This document shows, piece by piece, positions 1-6,524 of a DNA stretch of 24,713 nucleotides (position 1 is the first letter of the stretch; the number at the start of each line of letters is the position of its first letter). The notes under the pieces are model-generated. The model was not told the DNA's origin, did not search any database, and was given only the letters and a program-made list of their open reading frames with translations. The stretch spans positions 1-24,713 of the IMG/VR virus record IMGVR_UViG_3300032285_003084; one strand, given 5' to 3'. Made by a program: the position numbers and the translations under genes. This DNA comes from a virus.

Positions 1-1173
1 ACAATTGCATTACAAACTGCAGATTCATTAGCCAATGTTGCTACAACACAAGTAAATGAAGCCGTAACTGCAATGACAAATGCTGCTCAAGTTACAACAA
101 ATTATTATGCAGAGCAACAAAGAATTGCTGCAGAAAATGCTCGTATTGCTGCAGAATTAGCAGCACAACAAGCAGCACAAGAAGCTGCAGCAGCAGAAGC
201 AAGAGCAGCAAAAGCAGCGGAATTAGCAGCACAAGCAGAAGCAAATAGAATTGCTGCAGAAAAGGCTATAGCAGATGCAAAGGCTGCACAAGAAAAAGCA
301 GCAGCGGAAGCAAAGGCTGCTGAAGATGCAAGAATTAAAGCAGAACAAGATGCAAAAGAAGCACAAGCAGCAGCAGATAAAGCAAAAGCAGATGCAGAAA
401 TACAAGCAGCAAAAGATGCTCAATCTAAAGCAGATGCTGCGAAAGCAGAGGCGGAAAAAGCTGCAGCAGAATTAGCAGCTAAAGAAAAAGCAGCAGCAGA
501 TGCTGCATTGGCTGAACAAAAAGCTAAAGATGAAGCTGCAAAAGCAGAGCAAGAAGTTGCAAATGCAAAAGCTGAAGCGGATAAAAAAGCAGCAGCAGAA
601 GCTGCAGTAAAAGCGGAGCAGGAAGCTAAAGCTGCAGAACAAGCAGCTAAAGATAAAGCAATAGAAGATGCTAAAAAAGCAACAGAATCTGGAAAAGAAT
701 TAAGTAAAGAAGAAAAGGTTGCAGTTGTAGCAGCATTAGTTGAAAACCTAAAACCAGGGGAATCAATTTCTGCAGCAGATATTAAATCTTCTGGCGTTGA
801 GTTTAAAGATTTGCCACCATCTACACCAGTTGAAATGAGAACTTCAGAAAACGGAGAAGTATTAGTAATAACAGCAGCGGTTGCTGCAAATGTAGCGTTG
901 GTTCAAGATCCAACAGCTTTAGCAACAGCTTTATTTACAGACCCTGGAGCAGCATTAGCAGCTTTAGGAAGTATAGGTGCTGATATGACTCCAGGAGAAA
1001 GAAAAGAAGCTACACATATGGTGGTAGCAACAGTAGTAGCAACGGGTGCAGCATTAAATGCTGTAGGACTTGCAACGGGAGGCGGAGCCCCAGCGGGAGG
1101 CGGAACAGGCGGAACAGGAAGTTCATCTGGAGGAACAAATTCAGGTGGCACAAGGAGGAATGAAAGATGGTAA
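1..1173 (+). CDS. Ala/Lys/Glu-rich coiled-coil protein, 5'-truncated by window edge
   Basis: The frame is open from base 1, so the gene begins upstream; the first ATG at 73 is internal and not a convincing start. About 230 residues are almost pure Ala/Lys/Glu/Gln with heptad character, predicting a very long coiled coil. A folded-looking region of about 140 residues follows (rich in VENLKPGE- and TALFTDPG-like stretches, with Ala/Val-rich helices). The protein ends in a Gly/Thr/Ser tail and a basic RRNERW end. The DNA is a degenerate GCA/GCT/AAA repeat. The next gene overlaps its stop by 7 bases, so the two are probably coupled. A tail fibre, tail-associated or surface-adhesion role is inferred from position beside the small membrane proteins; no enzymatic motif is visible. 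Confidence 0.75.
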   Translation, partial: TIALQTADSLANVATTQVNEAVTAMTNAAQVTTNYYAEQQRIAAENARIAAELAAQQAAQEAAAAEARAAKAAELAAQAEANRIAAEKAIADAKAAQEKAAAEAKAAEDARIKAEQDAKEAQAAADKAKADAEIQAAKDAQSKADAAKAEAEKAAAELAAKEKAAADAALAEQKAKDEAAKAEQEVANAKAEADKKAAAEAAVKAEQEAKAAEQAAKDKAIEDAKKATESGKELSKEEKVAVVAALVENLKPGESISAADIKSSGVEFKDLPPSTPVEMRTSENGEVLVITAAVAANVALVQDPTALATALFTDPGAALAALGSIGADMTPGERKEATHMVVATVVATGAALNAVGLATGGGAPAGGGTGGTGSSSGGTNSGGTRRNERW

Positions 1174-1349
1174 GACTAATTAAAAATGTAATAAATGATC
1201 TAATTGATCAGGCATGGACCCTTCTTGGTATGTTTATTGCCTGGGTAGTTTTAGATGGTAGCGCAAAAGTTGTTGTTGGATATGGAATTATAGCCACAAC
1301 AATTATTTGGATACTTACTAGCCCAATTAGACATAGAAAAGAGGAATAG
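1167..1349 (+). CDS. Small two-helix membrane protein (holin-like candidate)
   Basis: This 60-residue protein has two hydrophobic segments, about residues 15-29 and 34-51, with a short polar turn and a basic/acidic end (RHRKEE). Its ATG overlaps the stop of the upstream gene by 7 bases, a coupled arrangement typical of phage operons. Size, topology and position after a tail-like gene fit a holin or holin-accessory protein, but no lysin is visible nearby, so that is only inference. Confidence 0.7.
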   Translation: MVRLIKNVINDLIDQAWTLLGMFIAWVVLDGSAKVVVGYGIIATTIIWILTSPIRHRKEE

Positions 1350-1351
1350 TG

Positions 1352-1714
1352 ATGAAATCATTGAATAACGTCTTGATGCGTATGGTTGCAGTATTTGCTG
1401 CTTCTGGACTTTCAGTAATTGGAGCTGGAGCAGTGGCTGGAATTTCTGTTGTAAAGGCAGTATTTGTTGCTGGACTTACAGCAGTTGCAGCAGTTGTTGA
1501 AAAGCTTGCTCGTGCATTTATGGACGATGGAAAGCTGACACTAGATGAAATTAACGCAGCATTTTCAACAGTTGATAAAGGTGCAAAGACAGAAGCTGAT
1601 CTTAAAGTTGAAGCACGTCAAGCAGCTGAAGCCCTAGAGAAGGCAGCTATCGCTGCGTTGCCACAGGTAATCGCAACGGTGGAAGATAAAACTCTAGACC
1701 CAGATTACAATTAA
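1352..1714 (+). CDS. Small membrane protein with acidic EF-hand-like segment
   Basis: About 120 residues. The first 55 are strongly hydrophobic (Ala/Val/Gly-rich, likely two membrane helices). A segment MDDGKLTLDEINAAF then resembles the second half of an EF-hand loop, and an Ala/Glu helix and an acidic end follow. ATG 1352 is preferred over GTG 1349 because GAGGAA at 1341-1346 is then 5 bases upstream. It directly follows the other small membrane protein, so the pair may form a holin-type lysis unit. Function is not established by sequence alone. Confidence 0.7.
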   Translation: MKSLNNVLMRMVAVFAASGLSVIGAGAVAGISVVKAVFVAGLTAVAAVVEKLARAFMDDGKLTLDEINAAFSTVDKGAKTEADLKVEARQAAEALEKAAIAALPQVIATVEDKTLDPDYN

Positions 1715-1721
1715 ATGATAT

Positions 1722-1730
1722 ACTAATGTT
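1722..1730 (+). promoter_or_regulatory. -10 box for leaderless gene at 1731
   Basis: A TATACT-like -10 box ends 6 bases before ATG 1731. No good -35 is visible. The same geometry recurs at 3555, 4127, 4699, 9466, 13456 and 17370. Confidence 0.5.
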
Positions 1731-1874
1731 ATGAATAAATATCGCATTAAATTAAATATAGAAGTAGAAGTTGAAGCTTTTAATTTAGAAGATGCAACTG
1801 AATATATTCAGGATATATTTAATATAGATGACGAAATCAAAAAAGTTGATATCGTTAAAATAATAGCTAAATAG
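1731..1874 (+). CDS. Small acidic protein, unknown function
   Basis: A 47-residue ORF with alternating Glu/Val near the N-terminus and an Asp/Glu/Ile-rich helix. A TATACT box lies exactly 6 bases before the ATG, so the message would start at or next to the ATG. There is no ribosome binding site. The family is not recognised. Confidence 0.6.
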   Translation: MNKYRIKLNIEVEVEAFNLEDATEYIQDIFNIDDEIKKVDIVKIIAK

Positions 1875-1876
1875 CG

Positions 1877-1906
1877 TTGACAAGACCGTCGTTTTACATG
1901 TATAAT
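1877..1906 (+). promoter_or_regulatory. Strong promoter of the tRNA-Asn/tRNA-Leu pair
   Basis: A perfect TTGACA at 1877-1882, an 18-base spacer and a perfect TATAAT at 1901-1906. Transcription would start near 1912, about 20 bases before the tRNA. The -10 forms the apex of a long dyad (1885-1922). Confidence 0.8.
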
Positions 1907-1926
1907 TATGTAGTACGGCGGTTTTG
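1885..1926 (+). terminator. Terminator-like hairpin enclosing the tRNA promoter -10
   Basis: Bases 1885-1900 pair with 1907-1922: 16 positions with one T-T mismatch and three G-U pairs, loop = TATAAT, followed by TTT. As RNA from upstream transcription it resembles an intrinsic terminator, while transcripts starting inside carry only the right arm. The T-tract is short (the right arm's final T plus three more), so termination is likely but unproven. Confidence 0.55.
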
Positions 1927-1931
1927 TGCAT

Positions 1932-2004
1932 TGGTCCATAGCTCAGTTGGTAGAGCGTCGCACTGTTAATGCGAATGTCCCAGGATCGAGACCTGGTGGA
2001 CCAG
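1932..2004 (+). tRNA. tRNA-Asn (GTT)
   Basis: Complete cloverleaf: acceptor TGGTCCA/TGGACCA (7 bp), D stem GCTC/GAGC, anticodon stem TCGCA/TGCGA with loop CTGTTAA (anticodon GTT at 1965-1967), T stem CCAGG/CCTGG, discriminator G. No encoded CCA. The T loop reads ATCGAGA, with A instead of the usual T at position 54. Confidence 0.95.
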
Positions 2005-2009
2005 CGTAT

Positions 2010-2091
2010 GCCCGAATGGTGGAATCGGTATACACGGCAGACTTAAAATTTGCTGCTTCACGGCATGTCGGTTCAAGTCCGACTTCGGGTA
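2010..2091 (+). tRNA. tRNA-Leu (TAA)
   Basis: Class II tRNA with a long variable arm. Acceptor GCCCGAA/TTCGGGT, anticodon stem GCAGA/TTTGC with loop CTTAAAA (anticodon TAA at 2044-2046), T stem GTCGG/CCGAC, discriminator A. It lies 5 bases after tRNA-Asn, so they are co-transcribed. Confidence 0.95.
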
Positions 2092-2106
2092 CTAGGAAAG
2101 AGTAAA

Positions 2107-2340
2107 ATGTTACACCTCACGGAGAAAGGCGTCGATATCTTTATTAAAAGATCTCGAACTAAAACACAAGATTCATTTTGGAATAATTACGATCTTGTAA
2201 TATGGAAAAAAGATGATGGCGGGTATACATCTATTAATGGAATGTATAGAAAAGATGCTTGGGGTAAGTCAGAAAAAATTTCTGTCGACCATAGGGGAAT
2301 CTGGAAGCTGCCAAAAAAATATGTCAAATATTTTAAATAG
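2107..2340 (+). CDS. Small basic protein, unknown function
   Basis: 77 residues beginning at ATG 2107. The frame stays open upstream into tRNA-Leu, so the upstream extension is not a real start; AGGAAAG at 2094-2100 supplies a ribosome binding site 6 bases upstream. It is rich in Lys, Trp and aromatic residues and ends in a basic LPKKYVKYFK segment. It overlaps the WhiB gene by 20 bases. Not recognised. Confidence 0.65.
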   Translation: MLHLTEKGVDIFIKRSRTKTQDSFWNNYDLVIWKKDDGGYTSINGMYRKDAWGKSEKISVDHRGIWKLPKKYVKYFK

Positions 2341-2632
2341 TTTAAATATAGAAGAAGATGAAGTTCAATGGTATAAGTTAGCTTTATGCTTAGGAATGGA
2401 TACAAATTTATTTTTTGATAAATATGAAGTTGATATCAATATAGCAAAAAATATTGATGAAGCATGTCTATCTTGTCCAGTCATTAAAATATGCTATGAT
2501 AATGGAGTAGAAAATAATGATTATGGTGTGTGGGGCGGAGTTTATTTGAATTCTGGATCACATGATAAAATAAAGAATGCACATAAAACTAAAGATGTAT
2601 GGAAAAGGATTAAAGAAAAACATGTTTATTGA
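2321..2632 (+). CDS. whiB: WhiB-family iron-sulfur transcription factor
   Basis: 103 residues. Four cysteines (C23, C49, C52, C58) follow the Wbl pattern C-Xn-C-X2-C-X5-C that binds a [4Fe-4S] cluster, followed by GVWGG (69-73), the turn characteristic of WhiB proteins. The basic C-terminal tail (KTKDVWKRIKEKH) fits DNA contact. Wbl proteins generally work by binding the primary sigma factor region 4, so this one is a candidate regulator of phage or host promoters. Start chosen at MSNIL, which begins the conserved length. Wbl genes are essentially confined to actinobacteria and their phages, which is the best host clue here. Confidence 0.9.
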   Translation: MSNILNSLNIEEDEVQWYKLALCLGMDTNLFFDKYEVDINIAKNIDEACLSCPVIKICYDNGVENNDYGVWGGVYLNSGSHDKIKNAHKTKDVWKRIKEKHVY

Positions 2633-2954
2633 TAAAAGCTCTGAAAAACAAGCAGAACATTTTAAATATGGAATCAATCAATGGACTGGTGAGCCAAACA
2701 AACCAACTTTTTATACAAAAGAAATGGCTAAAAAAGTAAGAGAACTAAAATCACCAGCAAGGGATCTACAGATGGATATTGTTAAATATCCAGAATTTTT
2801 AGCAATTAGGTTATATGAAGATAATTTTGCACAATATGACGGCTCACTTCGAGTTAAAGTCATTGAATACGTAGAAATGGTTAAAAATATCTTGGAGTCA
2901 TACGGAGTAAGAGTTGAGCTTGAAGGTAAGCCAGGAGGAAAAGTAAATGGATAA
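2622..2954 (+). CDS. Conserved-looking phage protein, unknown function
   Basis: 110 residues from ATG 2622, overlapping the end of whiB by 11 bases. It has a Lys-rich N-terminal half (TFYTKEMAKKVREL) and a helical C-terminal half ending in EGKPGGKVNG. No transmembrane segment or metal motif. Its stop overlaps the next start. Family not recognised; the later in-frame ATG was preferred over 2577 because that would bury the start deep inside whiB. Confidence 0.65.
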   Translation: MFIDKSSEKQAEHFKYGINQWTGEPNKPTFYTKEMAKKVRELKSPARDLQMDIVKYPEFLAIRLYEDNFAQYDGSLRVKVIEYVEMVKNILESYGVRVELEGKPGGKVNG

Positions 2955-3183
2955 AGTCCTATGCTATTCATGTAATAAAAGCAAAAATCAGTTAACTGCA
3001 AAAAAATCAGGTTTACTTGCTGTTAATTTATTGTTATGCCAATCATGTACAGATAATAAAATGGAGCCACGCTGGATTGTTATTTTGGCTGGAAGACAGT
3101 ATGGTGCTGATCATGTCAAAGAAATCATAGCAAAAAAGAAATATATTGGTCCAGATATAACAGCATCTGAATTATTAATTTAA
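2947..3183 (+). CDS. Small zinc-ribbon protein
   Basis: 78 residues with CYSC (6-9) and CQSC (31-34), two CxxC knuckles about 22 residues apart, as in treble-clef or ribbon zinc-binding proteins. The C-terminal half (GRQYGADHVKEIIAKKKY) is helical and basic. GGAGG lies 7 bases before ATG 2947. Zinc binding is inferred from the cysteines; nucleic-acid or protein binding cannot be told apart. Confidence 0.7.
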   Translation: MDKVLCYSCNKSKNQLTAKKSGLLAVNLLLCQSCTDNKMEPRWIVILAGRQYGADHVKEIIAKKKYIGPDITASELLI

Positions 3184-3197
3184 TATACATATTAGGG

Positions 3198-3203
3198 TAT
3201 AAT
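3198..3203 (+). promoter_or_regulatory. -10 box upstream of 3214 gene
   Basis: TATAAT lies 10 bases before ATG 3214, giving a leader of only about 3-5 bases and no ribosome binding site. No convincing -35. Confidence 0.5.
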
Positions 3204-3213
3204 TGTATTTATA

Positions 3214-3522
3214 ATGAATACAACGAATTATCAGATATTAATAACTTTAATTGCCTCTGCAATTAGCGGAATAACTACTGCTCAATATGGGTATAGAAAA
3301 AATAAAAAAGATAAAGCTGCTATGCAGGCAGATAAAGCTCATGATTTATTATTAATTGAAGTAAAAGATCTTCAAATTAAGCTATATAAATTAGAAAAAG
3401 ATTTAACTGAATGGAAAGAAAAGTATTTTGAAGCCCTTCAGGAATTAATTAAAGTTAAGGCTGAATTAGAAGGAACTATGGTTAAATTAAGTCATGTGGA
3501 AATACACAATAATGAGGACTAG
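3214..3522 (+). CDS. Membrane-anchored coiled-coil protein
   Basis: 102 residues. The N-terminus has one hydrophobic segment (about residues 7-24), then a basic stretch YRKNKKDK, suggesting N-out/C-in anchoring. Residues 35-95 form a continuous Leu/Lys/Glu coiled coil. The architecture resembles small phage membrane/coiled-coil proteins such as spanin-like or holin-accessory factors, but nothing diagnostic is present. Confidence 0.7.
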   Translation: MNTTNYQILITLIASAISGITTAQYGYRKNKKDKAAMQADKAHDLLLIEVKDLQIKLYKLEKDLTEWKEKYFEALQELIKVKAELEGTMVKLSHVEIHNNED

Positions 3523-3542
3523 CACTTCGAATTTATAAATAG

Positions 3543-3548
3543 TATACT
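3543..3548 (+). promoter_or_regulatory. -10 box for leaderless peptidase gene
   Basis: TAGTATACTG contains TATACT at 3543-3548, exactly 6 bases before ATG 3555. No ribosome binding site precedes the gene. Confidence 0.6.
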
Positions 3549-3554
3549 GTTAGT

Positions 3555-4112
3555 ATGACATGTATAGTAGCTATAGCGCAAAATGGTATTGTTTATATGG
3601 GATCAGACCATGCCGCATCAGACGATAAGTCTGGCTGGATCTTATCACGAAAAGAACCAAAGTGTTTTAAAGTTGGTCAATATGGAATTGCTTTTACAGA
3701 TAGTTTTAGAATGGGTCAGATACTTCAGTACTCATGGGTTCCACCAAAGTATACTCCTACAAAAACTAATTCTGGATTAGATAAATTTATGAGAACAAAA
3801 TTTGTAGATTCAGTTAAACAAGCATTTAAAGATAATGGATACGGATCTATAGGTTCACCATCTGATGAAGATACTGGCGGAATTTTTATTGTAGGTGTAG
3901 AAGGAAGAATATTTACAATCGATGAAGACTTTCATGTAGGAGAAAATGTTGTAAACTATATGGCTGAAGGAAGTGGCGGTCAAATAGCACTTGGAGCTTT
4001 GTATGCAACAAAGAATCAAAAAAATCCGAGGTTGCGTATTAAAACAGCATTAGAGGCAGCTACTGAATTTAATATGAGCGTGGCTGCACCCTATACTTAC
4101 ATTCAAGTTTAG
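3555..4112 (+). CDS. Proteasome beta/HslV-like Ntn-hydrolase
   Basis: 185 residues opening MTCIVAIAQNG..YMGSD. If Met is removed, Thr becomes residue 1 and Asp falls at position 17, the same spacing as Thr1 and Asp17 of proteasome beta and HslV peptidases; a Lys in the following RKEPKCFK segment could supply the Lys33 role. The GTG-like 'EGSGGQIALGALYA' stretch matches the substrate-pocket side of this fold, where GSG precedes a long helix. Length is near HslV (about 175). It has its own leaderless promoter and no partner ATPase nearby, so it may act on phage or host proteins alone or with a host unfoldase. Family assignment is good; substrate unknown. Confidence 0.82.
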   Translation: MTCIVAIAQNGIVYMGSDHAASDDKSGWILSRKEPKCFKVGQYGIAFTDSFRMGQILQYSWVPPKYTPTKTNSGLDKFMRTKFVDSVKQAFKDNGYGSIGSPSDEDTGGIFIVGVEGRIFTIDEDFHVGENVVNYMAEGSGGQIALGALYATKNQKNPRLRIKTALEAATEFNMSVAAPYTYIQV

Positions 4113-4114
4113 TG

Positions 4115-4120
4115 TATAAT
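4115..4120 (+). promoter_or_regulatory. -10 box for leaderless gene at 4127
   Basis: Perfect TATAAT exactly 6 bases before ATG 4127; no ribosome binding site. Confidence 0.6.
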
Positions 4121-4126
4121 TAGTAT

Positions 4127-4483
4127 ATGAAAACTGCTTTAGAAATACTTGCTACTGCACTTCTAGTCTATGTTTTTATATGGCTAAAGAGCAGATATTC
4201 TTTTGGAATTTACTATGTGGATAAAGTCGAAGAAGCAAAAGCAGTTATTCAAGAAGCATTAAGACCTAAAACAATTAATGATCTTAAACCAGAAAATTAC
4301 AATCATGCTATGGATATAAGAGGAACACCAACTCATTTGTGTCCTTGCGGATGCAATATATGGAATATAAAGGTAATGTTTGAAGATTTTGAAATAGCAA
4401 CTTACTTTTTAGATATGGAATGTGCAAACTGTGGCACTAGAGCAACAGCACCAACACTACTAGATAGAGAGAAAATGGAATGA
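4127..4483 (+). CDS. Membrane-anchored zinc-ribbon protein
   Basis: 118 residues. An N-terminal hydrophobic helix (about residues 5-20) is followed by a helical linker, then CPCGC (72-76) and CANC (99-102), which look like the two knuckles of a zinc ribbon. The gene overlaps the next by ATGA. Function unknown; tethering of a zinc ribbon to the membrane is what the sequence suggests. Confidence 0.7.
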   Translation: MKTALEILATALLVYVFIWLKSRYSFGIYYVDKVEEAKAVIQEALRPKTINDLKPENYNHAMDIRGTPTHLCPCGCNIWNIKVMFEDFEIATYFLDMECANCGTRATAPTLLDREKME

Positions 4484-4668
4484 GAAAGTCAGAAAGAATA
4501 AGGCAACTTGAATTTGCAGTAATAAGATTAGAAATGACAGTAGAGCTTTTAGGACTAAGTATTTCTAATTTGCTAGAGTCTCAGGGCATGGAAAAAGATG
4601 TATCTTTAGATGAAATTAACTCTTTAGATAACGGTAAATGGTACAAAAAGCCTAACGAAACCCCTTGA
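4480..4668 (+). CDS. Small helical protein, unknown function
   Basis: 62 residues with heptad-like Leu/Ile spacing over residues 5-35 (likely a short coiled coil) and a polar C-terminus. Start overlaps the upstream stop (ATGA), so translation is coupled. Not recognised. Confidence 0.6.
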   Translation: MRKSERIRQLEFAVIRLEMTVELLGLSISNLLESQGMEKDVSLDEINSLDNGKWYKKPNETP

Positions 4669-4692
4669 CATTTTGCTTTTATTTAGTAGAAT
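4665..4692 (+). promoter_or_regulatory. Promoter of the leaderless subtilase gene
   Basis: TTGACA at 4665-4670, 16-base spacer, TAGAAT at 4687-4692, then 6 bases to ATG 4699. The adjacent AAAGG is too close to the ATG to act as a ribosome binding site. Confidence 0.75.
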
Positions 4693-4698
4693 AAAGGC

Positions 4699-5808
4699 AT
4701 GAATAAAAAACTAATAAGTGCGTTAATCGCAATCACACTAGCAATACCAACAACCGCACATGCTGCGGGAATAAAGAATCAAACAGATTCAACACCCTCT
4801 GTGGCAATCCTAGATACTGGAATTGACACTTCTTTACCTGCATTTAAGGGTAAGATTATTCAAGAAGTTTGTATTCTAGAATGGTCTAGTTGTCCAAATG
4901 GTACTTCTTTTCAAGAAGGTCCAGGGTCTGCATCTATGTCTCCAAATATTATTAATCTAAATGGATTTGATCATGGAACAATGATGGCATCTGTTTTTCT
5001 GGCAACAAATCCAAATGTTAATATTGTTTTTATTAAAATCATTGGAAATACGCCAATAGGTGTACGTCAACCTGCTGGTGAAGCAAGTGTATCAAATGCA
5101 TTAAAGTGGGTTAAAGCAAATGCATCTAAGTATAATATTCAAGCAGTCACAATGTCTCAAGGAACGCATAGTGTAGGTGCAGCAGGTACAGATTATTGTC
5201 CTAAAACACCAGTTACTCAACAACTTATAAAGGATCTTATTTCGGTTGGAATTCCAAGTTTTTTCCCATCAGGAAATGGACGTGATTACACACGCATTGA
5301 TTGGCCAGCATGCTTAGATGAATCTATTTCAGTTGGATATGTTGATCAACAAAATGAAATTTCAATATCTAGCAATAATGATGATGCTAAATTAGATTTC
5401 TTTGATCAAGGATTTTTTTCAATTGCTGGTCCAGGAAATGTACTTAAAAATATTTCAGGTTCATCTGCTGCAATTCAAGTTGCAGGAGCAAAATGGCTTA
5501 AGCTAAAGTCTGTAAAAACTGGTTATTCGTATGATCAGATTCTTTCAACTCTTCGTGCAACAGCCAAACCTACAGTTGGTCGTCAAGGAACATTTAATAA
5601 ATTGATTGACATTAATGCTGCTTTAGCATATACTGTAAAAACATCAGGTCCAACTCCAGCAGAACTTGCAGCACAAAAAGCTGCTCTACAAGCTGAAGTA
5701 AATAAGTTAATCGCTGATGCAGAAACACAATATCAATTAGAAATTAAAGCAGCAGCAGACAAGCTTGCTGCATACAAAACAGCACAATTGGCTAGGTTAA
5801 ATGGATAA
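4699..5808 (+). CDS. Secreted subtilisin-like serine protease (S8) with Ala-rich coiled-coil tail
   Basis: 369 residues. A classic signal peptide (basic MNKK, hydrophobic core, AHA cleavage near residue 22) shows export. The catalytic triad is in order: D39 in AILDTGID, H92 in DHGTMMAS, and S256 in SGSSAA..VAG; N193 in PSGNG is the oxyanion residue. There is no long propeptide between signal and catalytic Asp, unusual for subtilases. Residues about 315-369 are an Ala/Lys/Glu/Gln coiled coil resembling the tail of the surface protein at 6525. A phage carrying an exported protease could use it on the host surface, on virion proteins or on the co-encoded surface protein; that is inference. Confidence 0.9.
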   Translation: MNKKLISALIAITLAIPTTAHAAGIKNQTDSTPSVAILDTGIDTSLPAFKGKIIQEVCILEWSSCPNGTSFQEGPGSASMSPNIINLNGFDHGTMMASVFLATNPNVNIVFIKIIGNTPIGVRQPAGEASVSNALKWVKANASKYNIQAVTMSQGTHSVGAAGTDYCPKTPVTQQLIKDLISVGIPSFFPSGNGRDYTRIDWPACLDESISVGYVDQQNEISISSNNDDAKLDFFDQGFFSIAGPGNVLKNISGSSAAIQVAGAKWLKLKSVKTGYSYDQILSTLRATAKPTVGRQGTFNKLIDINAALAYTVKTSGPTPAELAAQKAALQAEVNKLIADAETQYQLEIKAAADKLAAYKTAQLARLNG

Positions 5809-6013
5809 CAAAAAATTAACTGTATTAGAAGAAATAATTAAAGAAATCGGTGAAGAGCTATATCAAAAATGGTATAACGCACTTGCTATTGAAGATAGAA
5901 CAGAAGAATCTTCAAAAGCGATGTCTGTTAATGCAGGAGAGACTGCAGTTTGGGTTATTCAAACATTTATGAATAAATTTAACAGTGCAGCAGATGAATT
6001 AAAGGATTCTTAA
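5801..6013 (+). CDS. Small helical protein, unknown function
   Basis: 70 residues, acidic and helical with no cysteines. It overlaps the subtilase stop by 8 bases and shares its stop codon bases with the thioredoxin start, so it belongs to the same coupled operon. Not recognised. Confidence 0.65.
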   Translation: MDNKKLTVLEEIIKEIGEELYQKWYNALAIEDRTEESSKAMSVNAGETAVWVIQTFMNKFNSAADELKDS

Positions 6014-6318
6014 TGATTCATATTGATGATGCTAATTTTGTTGAAACCATAAATCAGCATGACTTGATCTTAGTTGATTTCTGGGCAGAATGGTGTGGTC
6101 CTTGCAAAAGAATGTTGCCAATTCTAGAAGAAATAGATTTAGAAGAAAATATAGTGGTTTCAAAGTTAAATGTTGATGAGAATCCAATAAAATCAGCAGA
6201 ATACTCTATTATTTCTATACCAACTATGGTACTATTTAAGTCTGGAATTCCAGTACACACAATTACTGGGGCAAAGCCCAAGCATGCTCTTTTAAAGGAG
6301 CTTTCTGAATGGATCTAA
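6013..6318 (+). CDS. trxA: Thioredoxin
   Basis: 101 residues with the whole thioredoxin fold pattern: VDFWAEWCGPCK (active-site WCGPC), the NVDENP turn, and the cis-Pro motif SIPTMVLFKSG. Length is normal for thioredoxin. It reduces disulfides using host thioredoxin reductase. In phages it can serve as a DNA-polymerase processivity factor or feed reducing power to enzymes; the glutathione peroxidase and oxygenases in this window are possible clients. No signal peptide, so cytoplasmic. Start overlaps the previous stop (TAATG). Confidence 0.95.
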   Translation: MIHIDDANFVETINQHDLILVDFWAEWCGPCKRMLPILEEIDLEENIVVSKLNVDENPIKSAEYSIISIPTMVLFKSGIPVHTITGAKPKHALLKELSEWI

Positions 6319-6479
6319 ATTTTGATCAATGGATGAAATATGGGTTCGATAAGGGTTGGATTTCTGATGTATTTTGCGATACACATGAAGGTCCTCCATT
6401 AACAGATGAAGAACAGCAAGAATGGGATGAAGGCGGAGATCCGTGTTCGTTTCATGTAAAAGTAATAGAACTAGATTAA
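6309..6479 (+). CDS. Small acidic protein, unknown function
   Basis: 56 residues, starting inside the end of trxA (10-base overlap). Acidic, with WMKYGFDKGWISD and a HEGPP turn, one Cys in each half (C23, C46) and a conserved-looking GGDPCSFHVKV end. The family is not named by me, though proteins of this look recur in actinophage genomes. Confidence 0.65.
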   Translation: MDLNFDQWMKYGFDKGWISDVFCDTHEGPPLTDEEQQEWDEGGDPCSFHVKVIELD

Positions 6480-6482
6480 ATT

Positions 6483-6502
6483 TCTGATTCAAAAGAATCA
6501 GA
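6483..6502 (+). promoter_or_regulatory. 5'-leader hairpin before surface-protein gene
   Basis: Perfect 8-bp stem TCTGATTC/GAATCAGA with AAAA loop, located 8 bases before the AGGAG ribosome binding site (6510-6514). No T-run follows, so it is more likely an mRNA-stabilising or processing hairpin than a terminator. Confidence 0.5.
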
Positions 6503-6524
6503 GGAAATAAGGAGAATAAATTAA

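Noticed and set aside
1-700. Microsatellite or tandem repeat in the first gene
   Set aside because: GCA/GCT/AAA periodicity is explained by Ala/Lys/Glu coding; no exact repeat unit persists.
73-1173. ATG 73 as true start of the coiled-coil gene
   Set aside because: The frame is open from base 1 with the same composition and there is no ribosome binding site before 73, so the gene is truncated by the window.
2050-2106. Upstream start for the 2107 gene
   Set aside because: It would lie inside tRNA-Leu; a ribosome binding site supports ATG 2107.
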